A DNA stretch of 64,000 nt from Rugalucina vietnamica (Eukaryota; Mollusca; Bivalvia; Lucinida; Lucinidae). The stretch is from NCBI GenBank assembly GCA_964017185.1, contig OZ024875.1:48005986-48069985 (forward strand), in the 5' to 3' direction. Made by a program: the position numbers and the translations under genes. The notes beneath the pieces are model-generated. The model searched no databases, had not been told where the DNA came from, and was given only the letters and a program-made list of their open reading frames with translations. Positions 55,822 through 64,000 of this stretch are shown here, piece after piece (the stretch's first letter is position 1; each line of letters starts with the position of its first letter).

Positions 55822-58800
55822 GTAGGTGTGTTAGCTCTATATCACGTGTACATCTAATGCTAATATGTTTCATGGCGAGTCAAACATTTAATCTCATACA
55901 TATGAAATGCCACCCACTCTCTCTGAGTCTCTACGAAGGGTGTCTTCTTACCGTGTCCCTTGAATATAAAATAACCTTGCCCCCAGCCCCCCCCCCCTTT
56001 TTTTTTTTAATATTTTCTAGTTCTCCCCAGCTCACTGAAATGAATCACCCTTTTCCCAAGCTACCTAAAAGCTACTCTCTGTCTTATGTGCAAAATCTTC
56101 CATTCAGATCAAGTTGTAGAATAACCTTTATTACATCAAAACCCCAACTCAAATCACCACCCGATTCAACTGCATACATATTTCCTGCTTCCTTCCACCC
56201 AGTCCTTGTTCACTTATCACAGTTCATCGTTATATTACTTCCTTTGTCATATTTTACCACCTTAATAGTCACTCCCTTTCAAACGGCCTTTATCTGTAAA
56301 CCATATACTTTATGATGCCACATACCATATTATTGAAACTCTTTATCACTTTTCCATTATTTATGGTGATTTTTCAAAATACTAAATGATATTATAGGCA
56401 ATTTAACCCTTTGAATAACTTTAGCGTCCAAAAGTTCCTGCAAAGTGGTCTTAATATTTCAATTATTTTTTTTCTTTTCTGCAGTTTGCTCATTTGGACA
56501 AGGGTTGTTCTTTCTCATATTGAAATCTTCATTTGGGGTCCCCGGCCCTGGAGAAAAGTGAAGACTTTGGCCTTTGTCACGACTCTTTTCTCCCACAGTC
56601 TGCTTTCTTTTACTCTACACTGTCATCGCTGCCTATCGGTACATAACACAAAGCCTGGATACTTCTCACGCCATGCGAAGATACCCACCCTACCCAGGGG
56701 CTGGCGGTTGCTATACAAAATATGAGCCACCTCGTGGGAAAACCAACAATGTGGTTTCCGAACAGGTCCGACACAAACCGGCCTGTACAAGCACAGAAAA
56801 GAGCTAGAAGCATAAAATTTCGGATTTTAGTAGAAGAGGAATTGTACTATCCGAGTAGCGAAAACAAAGGCGCTGATCAGCTTCGCGGTTACCGCGAAGC
56901 TGATCTGCGTCTTTGTTTTCGCATATCCAGATTGTTGGTTTTCCCATGAGGTGGCTCAAATGACTGATGCATAAAGTCATTCTCTTCCTAAATCCCTGAT
57001 TGACTCACAAGCAGAGCATAGTCTATCTCAGTGAAACCATTCATAAGTTCTCCACTACTTTTATTGTCTTCATCCTCTGTTTCAGAATCAACGATGAAAA
57101 CGATGAGTTGGCTCCCTTTATCAAACAACTACATTTCCATGAAGACACAGCAACGGATCTCTTGATAGATCTTACACAGTTTAAAGCAAATAGACAGGTG
57201 TGAACATTATTCATACACTATATTTTGAACTTATCTACGAGTAATTAAGAATGCAAAGATGGTATTTACATGATCCCATTAATGTTTATATCCAAAATTA
57301 ATATGCAGTTTATTTTTGTTTTTCAATACGATAAGCATTGGTGATCGTAATAATAGCAGTGGATAGGCTATGTATTTTGACAATTCACTTCCTGGCCAAT
57401 TGCTTTTATCCGTACTCAATATTTATGAAAGGCAATTTTATTTCGTCATTTTCACATTTACTTTTTCTTATATATTTTGCAGCTACGAATTCCAGAAGAT
57501 GCGAAGCGTATACTGTCAAAAGAAGTTGGTGAGCGAACGGAAAACGAAATATATTCGGTATGTACAGTGAGCTAAAAGTTAGAAATATAGTTTTGTACAG
57601 TGAGCGAAATCGTTATAAATTTATTTTTGCTAAGTGAGTGAAGACATTAGAAATATATAGAGGATATTTGCTTTTTTGAGGTGAATACCAAATATATTTC
57701 ATCGAGTGAATTGAAAACATCAGAATTTTCACGAGTGCGTAGCACGAGTGAAAATTTTTATGTTTTCAACGCACGAGATGAAATATATTTGGTATTCACC
57801 GAAAAAAATCAAATTTTCTTTTTATTTTATACAATACATGGGCATTTTTCTATATACAAGGCAGGCGGCGAAAATGCAAAAACCAAAAATTTCTGAAAAC
57901 ACAAATAATTTCGGTACCACATTGTTCCTTACGTTCTAACTAAGAAAATGAATACCCACACTTTATGTTTTCGTTCATAAATAACGGAGTTATAGGCGTT
58001 TGAATTTCTGAAGTGAGACAAATTTAATGACGTCAAGTAAATGGAAACGTCAGAAGTAATCCAAAATCTACAGTGAAGATATAGGCTGATATCAGTCACT
58101 AGTGACTTTTGATATCAGTGAGATTTGATATCAGTGAAATTTCATATCAATGAAAATACCAATTTTATCAAGTTTTGATATACATTGGTTTTCACTGTAA
58201 AGTATAAAATAAATATTTTGTATAGTGAGTGAAGTCATGGGTATATTTTGTACAGTTAGTGAAGTAATGAGAAATATATTTTGTATGTAGTGAGTTAAGT
58301 CATAATAAATATATTTTGTACAGTGGGTAAAGTCCTATTAGGAATTTATTTTGTACAGTGAAAGAAGTCATTAGAAATATATTTTGTAGAGTGAATGAAG
58401 TCGTTAGATATATATTTTGTACAGTGAGTGAAGTCATCAGAAATATATTTGTACAGTGAGTGAAGTCATTAGAAATATGTTTTGAACAGTGAGTGAAGTC
58501 ATTAGAAATATAGTGTACCTGAGCGAAGTCATCAGAAATATATTTTTTTTGTACAGTGAGTGAAGTCATCAGAAATATATTTGTACAGTGAATGAAGTCA
58601 TTAGAAATATATTTGTAAAGTGAGTGAAGTCATCAGAAATATATTTGTACAGTGAGTGAAGTCATTAGAAACATGTTTGTACAGTGAGTGAAGTCATTAG
58701 AAATATAGTGTACAGTGAGTGAAATCATCAGAAATATATTTGTACATTGAGTGAAGTCATCAGAAATATATTTGTACAGTGAGTGAAGTCATTAGAAATA

Positions 58801-61800
58801 TATTTGTACAGTGAGTGAAGTCATCAGAAATATATTTGTACAGTGAGTGAAGTTATTAGAAATAAACGTTTGTACAATGAGCAAATTCGTGAGAAACATT
58901 CTTGTATTTTTTGTAATGCAGTTAGTCATTAGAAGGTACAAGTAGGCAAAGATCCAAATATATTGGAATATATACTACTAAAAGTTTGATAGGGATCAAA
59001 ACTTTATTTTTGTTCACAGGACACACTGGTGATCTAACACTTAAATTTTTGCTATAGATATGTATCAAAACCATCACTGTGCAAACATTCAATCTTTTTT
59101 CGCATTGCCTGCGAGCACTTCTCGCAGACTTGCAGAAACGATGGAACCCCTCTGAAACTGAAGTTATCACTGTTGCCTACCCTATCCAATTCTGTGATTC
59201 ATCCCCTCTTACTGGTTCATTCAGCTGCAAAATTGTTTTGATAATGGAAATGTCGATACTTTTATGTCTAAAACTCACTTTGGGAAAATTTCAAAAATCT
59301 GTGATTTTTTGTTAAAAACACGATTTTTAACCCAAATTGCTTTTTTCGCTTAAAATGTTGTCCTTTAAGCTGCAAGTTTGGATTAGAAAACCGATTCGAG
59401 CTACGGGCATTGGTTTAGATTTTATAGCGTTTAAAAACACTTGTTATTGGAGTGAACATTTTCTTAATGGTAAGTTGCATTATGTGAGTTAATCATTTGA
59501 CTACACATTTTAAAAACTCTGTTTTGAACCAACCAGAGTGCGTATTCAAAATCGGTTTTCTGTTCCATACTCACAATGCAACGGAGAACATTTCGAGCGA
59601 AAAAAATATTTTTCGATTTTTTTTTTTTTTGGTGAAAGACGCATTTTTGATCAAAAATTACAATTTTTTGGAATTTTTAAAAATCTGTATCTTATCACTT
59701 GGATATCAAACTTTTAACATTTTCGTGATTAAATGCTTCTTGAAATTAGTGTAAGGAAAAATGTGTACCCCTAGTCCAACCCACTTGTTTTGTGTCATGG
59801 CAATTTTTAGGGGTGCATGTATTCTGACCAATGTGTTGAAAAAATGAAAAGAGAGAATTTAATCAAACTTTCATTTTTTTTACATGGATAAATGGCCTAC
59901 ACATATATGTAAGAATTGTGAAAATATATATTTTTATAGGTCCCCTGGTATAATACTGAAAAAGTGATCCTTATCAAACATTTAGTACTATATATATAGA
60001 AATATATTGTACAGAGAACAAAGTCATCAGAAATACATTGAAGTGAGTGCAGTAATTAAAATATATATTTTGTACAGCCAGCGAAATATGTGTTTGTATG
60101 CAATGAGCGAAGTCATAAAAATGTGTTTTGGTAAATTACATTGGTCTTATAGCCCTTCCCCCTAGGCAACGTGACAATACTTTAGGTTACTGCATGGTGG
60201 CATGGCCGGTATCGCACATTTCAGTTATATAGTTGGTTCTGATTGGACCAGTTCCCAATCATTGCTAATTTCTACTTCCTTTGTTCTTCAGGTAACTATA
60301 GCATTACGAAACATTAAGAGTATAGGTGACTACCCGAATAGAATGCAGAAGAAAATTGCAGAAGTTGGCCTGTATGAGAAGTAAGTTTCAAAATGTAATC
60401 CGAGCAGAAAACGATGCACGTCAGGATAGTTCATGTCCATGTAATTTATTCCGCCTTATACCCCAATTGATGTAGTAGAACTTGGGTGTATACATTTGTA
60501 TACATTGTTCTTCTTTTTCGTTCAAACTATAGACAGTTGGTTCTCGTTAGAACTGCCTCGCCGATAAATTCGTAAATATCACTTCAATAATTAAAACACA
60601 TGATAATACTTTTTTTTACTTTGAAGGTATGAAGCCAAGCGGATAATCGTGAGACAGGGACACCCGGCCAGTGGATTTTACTTCATTCTATCAGGCGCAG
60701 GTAACTAAATCTCTCGGTTTTCATAAACGTAGCCTTGGTCTTTCATTTTAAATTACAGATGCATTCCGTTGTCATGGATTTAAAATATTATGTAAGATCA
60801 TTTTAGTTTGTTTTACAATCTTATTTTATTCTTTGGCATTGAATCTAGACTTATTTTCTATAATTGTTTTTCTTTTTCAGATTTTTCATTTAATATTGCC
60901 TTTCTTTCTCCGTCTGCTTTCTTCTTGTTTCGTATTTCGTTTGAAGTGGGTATTCGTTAGAACTGCCTCACGGATATCATTAAATTCTTAAATATTATAT
61001 TGATCTAATAAGCCCTAAAAACAAACATAATTCATGCTGTTGTTCATGCACCATGTTGGTTTGAAATCAGAGTGAAACCATTTAGCATTTAAAATAAACA
61101 TGTAAGATCCCACCAAGTTCCTTTTATGGTAAAATGGAGCCTGCGTGGATTTCATATTATGCTTATCATTATTTTTAAACATAGATTGCCCGAGGTCATT
61201 ACGAAAACTTGCCCATGCAATATACAGAGATTTTTTAAGTTGTAAAAAATGAATTTTTTCATTAGAAAAATTTTGATATTTTTCTTATTTTTGCTCAAAA
61301 CATAGATTGTGGGTACACGTTAGAACCGCCTCGCCGAGGCGGTTCTAACGAGTATCCACAATCTATGTTTTGGGGCAAAAATAAGAAAAATAGGAATACC
61401 CCTGCATACCCCGGTTTTGCTATATAAAAATGGGGTTCAAGGGGGTATACATTACACGGACATGTTTGCATGATGTCGTCAGGCCCATTGTGGTCAGATC
61501 TGATATAGGGTAGACTTCCCAATTTTTCATATGAAAATTTTCCATTTTGAAAATGAAAGCCTTTTGATTGCATGAGCATGTTAATGTAGTATTTTACGAC
61601 AAATGTTATTTTTAATGCTATATTTCATTTCATAATTAGTTGTCGTAATGGTAATGGATACAGAAAGCAAATATGCCAGGCCAGTAGCGCATCTGTATAA
61701 AGGCCAAACTTTTGGGGTAAGTTTTGAACAACTGTTTGATTTTTTTTTCAACAAGTTTTCATAAAAATCGTTAGTATACATGGCGACAACTCCAGTCAAT

Positions 61801-63966
61801 GTGCAGTGAATTATGAACATCCAGTATCGAAGACAGACGCACATTCTTTGCGCATGTATGTGACTTAATTTCATAAATTAACAAGAATATTTACACAGGC
61901 TATTAAAAGTCTTATAAAAAGAAATAAAGATAATAATTCCGCTTACATCACCTTCTTAACCTATACTGTATGCATTAGCGTGTTGTCGTTTTTGTGGGAC
62001 ATAAGCAAACAGTAAGTTATCCAAGATGTGATGCCGCAGTGCACAGAACGTGACGTCCCATAGCATTGAGCTATTCGTTTTGCTTAGAAGTTCCATAGAA
62101 AAATAAAATAAACTTAACAGCACGCCTGTTATCGCTAAAGTAAAAGTGGACTCACGCAAATGATAATGATGGGCATTCTATTCGCCATTAACTCGTATAA
62201 GCCAGTATAGCCCCAGGTGTGACGCCGCAAAATGCGGTGTCCCATCTGAGGCTATTCTGTTTGTTTAGAGAAAATACTCCGAAAATGAGAGAAAAATTCA
62301 AAATCACTCCTGATGCCCCTTAAAATGACAGTGGACTCGCCCAAATGATAATGATGGGTGAATCCATTCGTCATTAATGGGTTAATTAATATTATAATGG
62401 GAATTTGATACTGTTCTAGGAACTTGCAATAGTGAACAGAACACCTCGTAATTCTACAGTCATAGCCAAAGAGACCTGTGAATTTCTAAGCATATCTGTA
62501 AAGGTAAGAGTTAAATATATGTTGATAAAAATATGGGGGGGGGACAAATGTGTACACATAATATGACAGCAGCTACCATGTACTCACATTTCAGGGATGA
62601 CACAAAAGTAAATAAAATAGTTGTTACTTATTTCAATTGCTGTCCTTCCGCAGTTGAGCAAAGCAAGTAACATTTTCAACAGTCTCTGCTTAAGTCTTAG
62701 TAGCTTAAACCGAAGTAGGACCCATTCACTTTCTCATTAATAATTTTACTCAGATGAGTTATATTTTCATGGGATTTATGAAATGTGCAGTCGCATTTCT
62801 TAAAATTAAACGATTAAAGTAACACGTTGAGTGATTGTTGGATTTCTCAAGAAAATTATTCCCATGACCGCTTTTGTTTATCCTTTCAATGCAAGTTACA
62901 CACTCCTCTCTTCTGTAATTGTCAACCACTCGTCTTTCGTCTTGTATAATTATTGGAATAACTGGCGGTCGATTCGACGAAAAGTCTTTGACTGAATCTT
63001 AAATGCAGACATACCCCTGCCAAATCACGTTTAACTGAATATTTGCTTTCAACAGGATTACCACAAGATATTCATGGCCGGTGGTGTGAAAACAGTAGAC
63101 GATCCAGACCAAGAAATATTTCTCAAGTAAGACTTCATTCAAGGCTATGTATAATTGATAAGATATTTTTACATATCATATGCCTTTGCTTTCCTCTTAG
63201 TATGAATAGGTAGATGGTTAGCCCCTGGCAACTGCATTCCAAAAATATATAAGTGTAAAAAAGATATTTACTTACTTGGTGCGTACTTTATGATTCATCA
63301 ACGCTGAAAACACGCTTGTTTAACAGTTTTATTTTTCTTTTTGTCTTCTAGAACCTTAAGCTACCTCTCCGATTGGCCTACACATATCCTCAAAGATCAT
63401 CCGACAAAGTGCAAGTTCTTATACTTCAAGTGAGTGACGATTCAATTACCTCCAAATGATTCTATTAAAACAAAAAATGAGATTAAAGCAAACGTACCTG
63501 AATCCCAGTCAAGTGAGCCAAAGTGATGCTTGTGTCAATATTATGACAGTCTTTTATAATAAGAATATAAAACTGGGCGTACTGTTTTCCTTCGCACATG
63601 AGTAAGTCTGAACCCCCTTTGCAAAGAACTTGGCCAGCGTTCTCAACAGAATTCAATTGATCCTTTTAATGAACTTTCCGAATCTGATAACAATAAGAAG
63701 GTACAAGCAGGCAAAGATCATCAGAAAAAGATTCCCACTCCAAAAACCGAGGTGGGAAAAACAAACTAACAATCAGATACTTATACCACGAAAACATATC
63801 GTAAGCCGAATGAGCAGCTATTTTTTCCACTAGGTGGCCACTCAGTTACCTAAACTTAGTGATCCATTCAGCCTAAGTTTGAAAATTATATGTTTTACAC
63901 TGTAGGAGAGATGAAGTAATAACAACAGACTCACATCATTTGGACTGGGTGGTTATAGTCAAATCG
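55742..63966 (+). CDS. CNBD2: Cyclic-nucleotide-binding domain protein, CNBD2-like (ten exons, 3' end beyond window)
   Basis: Ten exons with GT..AG borders and matching phases join into 267 codons without a stop: 55742-55821, 57086-57197, 57483-57557, 60292-60380, 60627-60700, 61640-61716, 62420-62503, 63056-63126, 63352-63429 and 63906-63966. The cyclic-nucleotide-binding fold runs from exon 4 to exon 8: YPNRMQKKIAEVGLYE, VRQGHPASGFYFILSG, then the phosphate-binding cassette FGELAIVNRTPRNSTV. That cassette keeps the conserved Glu and Arg that contact cAMP or cGMP in PKA-type domains. The helical N-terminal part (LRIPEDAKRILSKEVGERTE) and the C-terminal continuation (WPTHILKDHPTKC, a second CNB-like start) fit CNBD2-type proteins rather than PKA or channels. 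It is probably cytosolic. The N-terminus comes from one or more of exons A-C. The symbol is by family resemblance only. Confidence 0.85.
56723..56958. mobile_element. MITE family 2, best-preserved copy
   Basis: TIRs TGAGCCACCTCGTGGGAAAA and its inverse differ at one position over about 28 bp. The central hairpin is GCTGATCAGCTTCGCGGTTA plus its inverse. It lies in the intron between exons D and E. Confidence 0.88.
57086..57197 (+). CDS. CNB gene, exon E
   Basis: Acceptor CTCTGTTTCAG, donor AGACAG then GTGTGA; phase 2 to 0. Acidic start (NDENDELAPFIKQLHF) and a helical DLLIDLTQF segment. Confidence 0.82.
57483..57557 (+). CDS. CNB gene, exon F
   Basis: Acceptor TATTTTGCAG, donor TATTCG then GTATGT; phase 0 to 0. 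Encodes LRIPEDAKRILSKEVGERTE, the N-terminal helical motif preceding the CNB domain in CNBD2-type proteins. The donor itself opens a tandem-repeat-like sequence. Confidence 0.85.
57558..57670 (+). repeat. Detached minisatellite units at the exon F donor
   Basis: TGTACAGTGAGC and TTAGAAATATA units, as in the 58205-58875 array, begin directly at the splice donor. Confidence 0.7.
57680..57800. repeat. Inverted repeat hairpin
   Basis: GGTGAATACCAAATATATTT and TTTTCACGAGTGC in the left arm recur inverted in the right arm (about 57 bp each) around a very short loop. Confidence 0.85.
58205..58875 (+). repeat. About 32-bp minisatellite, some 20 units
   Basis: Consensus TTTGTACAGTGAGTGAAGTC followed by ATTAGAAATATA. 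Nearly every unit holds ACAGTGAGTG, which contains GTGAGT, a good 5' splice-site core. Outlying units lie at 57558-57670 and 59990-60130. Confidence 0.88.
58935..58956 (-). mobile_element. Trace of the Penelope-like terminus
   Basis: GGTACAAGTAGGCAAAGATC alone, then unrelated sequence: an extremely 5'-truncated copy or a chance relic. Confidence 0.5.
58960..60130. other. Intron sequence with stray minisatellite units
   Basis: No exon is seen; 59990-60130 carries a few degraded units of the 58205-58875 repeat. Confidence 0.45.
60292..60380 (+). CDS. CNB gene, exon G
   Basis: Acceptor TTGTTCTTCAG, donor GAGAA then GTAAGT; phase 0 to 2. Encodes the helix leading into the CNB domain (NIKSIGDYPNRMQKKIAEVG). 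Confidence 0.85.
60627..60700 (+). CDS. CNB gene, exon H
   Basis: Acceptor ACTTTGAAG, donor GCGCAG then GTAACT; phase 2 to 1. Encodes the first beta strands (IIVRQGHPASGFYFILSGA), with the QG and FYFILSG hallmarks of the fold. Confidence 0.88.
61197..61475. mobile_element. MITE family 3, best-preserved copy
   Basis: CATTACGAAAACTTGCCC to ACATGTTTGCATGATG, with a perfect central palindrome CGTTAGAACCGCCTCG plus its inverse at 61318-61350. It lies in the intron before exon I. Nearby scraps at 60540-60575 and 60950-60980 carry CGTTAGAACTGCCTC. Confidence 0.85.
61640..61716 (+). CDS. CNB gene, exon I
   Basis: Acceptor TTTCATAATTAG, donor TTTGGG then GTAAGT; phase 1 to 0. Encodes VVMVMDTESK and VAHLYKGQTFG, the strands before the phosphate-binding cassette. 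Confidence 0.86.
62020..62395 (+). repeat. Diverged tandem duplication in intron
   Basis: Two units of about 190 bp share GATG(T)GAC/TGCCGCA, GTCCCAT and CAAATGATAATGATGGG in order. Confidence 0.65.
62420..62503 (+). CDS. CNB gene, exon J (phosphate-binding cassette)
   Basis: Acceptor ACTGTTCTAG, donor GTAAAG then GTAAGA; phase 0 to 0. ELAIVNRTPRNSTVIA follows FG from exon I. The Glu and the Arg of PRNST occupy the ligand-contact positions. Confidence 0.9.
63056..63126 (+). CDS. CNB gene, exon K
   Basis: Acceptor TTTCAACAG, donor CTCAA then GTAAGA; phase 0 to 2. Encodes DYHKIFMAGGVKTVDDPDQE, the C-terminal helix region of the domain. Confidence 0.85.
63352..63429 (+). CDS. CNB gene, exon L
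   Basis: Acceptor TTTTGTCTTCTAG, donor TTCAA then GTGAGT; phase 2 to 2. Encodes LSYLSDWPTHILKDHPTKCK. Confidence 0.85.
63700..63852 (-). mobile_element. Penelope-like family, short 3' end
   Basis: GGTACAAGCAGGCAAAGATC to GGTGGCCACTCAGTTACC; a 5'-truncated copy in the intron before exon M. Confidence 0.8.
63906..63966 (+). CDS. CNB gene, exon M (last seen)
   Basis: Acceptor TTTTACACTGTAG, donor AAATCG then GTGAGC; phase 2 to 0. Encodes RDEVITTDSHHLDWVVIVKS, resembling the start of a second CNB-like fold. The gene continues beyond the window. Confidence 0.82.
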
Positions 63967-64000
63967 GTGAGCAAGTTTCACGGTTTTTATCAATACGTTT

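Noticed and set aside
55791..56315. 174-codon plus-strand frame after exon D
   Set aside because: It only runs on from the end of exon D into the intron in another frame, is rich in pyrimidine-tract translation, and has no splice support.
58300..58569. 89-codon repetitive minus-strand frame
   Set aside because: Translation of the 32-bp minisatellite.

Overview
This is animal nuclear DNA, most likely from a bivalve or other mollusc. That is an inference. It rests on AT-rich sequence, long introns with GT..AG junctions, several short elements ending in a GGGACGTTAA-type SINE tail, a small intronless 7TM receptor of the cAMP-receptor-like type, and dense MITE, SINE, LINE and Penelope-like debris. 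No bacterial, organellar or CRISPR features are seen, and no free-standing RNA gene was recognised. All coordinates of repeats are read by eye and may be off by a few bases.

Host genes. (1) Minus strand, about 5.4-10.7 kb: a gene for a small secreted protein, with a signal-peptide exon (10511-10727) and a homologous second exon (5389-5586). (2) Minus strand, 14.3-15.35 kb and 19.43-20.47 kb: two tandem copies of a single-exon 7TM receptor. The right copy is intact (346 aa); the left is a pseudogene. (3) Plus strand, 30.2 kb to beyond the right edge: a large gene for a cyclic-nucleotide-binding-domain protein resembling CNBD2. Ten consecutive downstream exons (55742-63966) join in frame. Three upstream ATG-bearing exons (30234-30770, 42538-43002, 49303-49614) all end in phase 0 and could each splice to the first common exon.

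Mobile DNA makes up most of the rest. The best preserved is a Ty3/gypsy retrotransposon (21119-27240, minus strand) whose pol order is protease-integrase-RT-RNase H. That is the inverted order known from Gmr1-type elements. It has an 821-bp 3' LTR, but its 5' LTR is cut to 77 bp and gag carries a frameshift. A Penelope-like retroelement gives one RT-bearing copy (1311-2988) and about a dozen shorter copies sharing one constant end. Three large palindromic or long-TIR elements are present. The first (782-4017) is split by the Penelope-like copy. The second (32342-37989) sits inside a SINE whose empty site can be read. The third (49738-55317) has roughly 0.65-kb TIRs that each contain a splice donor. 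There are also two multi-copy MITE families, a Harbinger-like element with a nested pogo-like MITE, a MITE filled with GGATATCC minisatellite, degraded LINE pieces, and a minisatellite next to an exon in the CNB gene.

Layout: 0-5 kb foldback, Penelope-like and MITE DNA; 5-11 kb secreted-protein gene with a transposon-filled intron; 11-21 kb receptor duplication; 21-27 kb gypsy element; 27-30 kb repeats; 30-64 kb the CNB gene, its introns packed with nested transposons.
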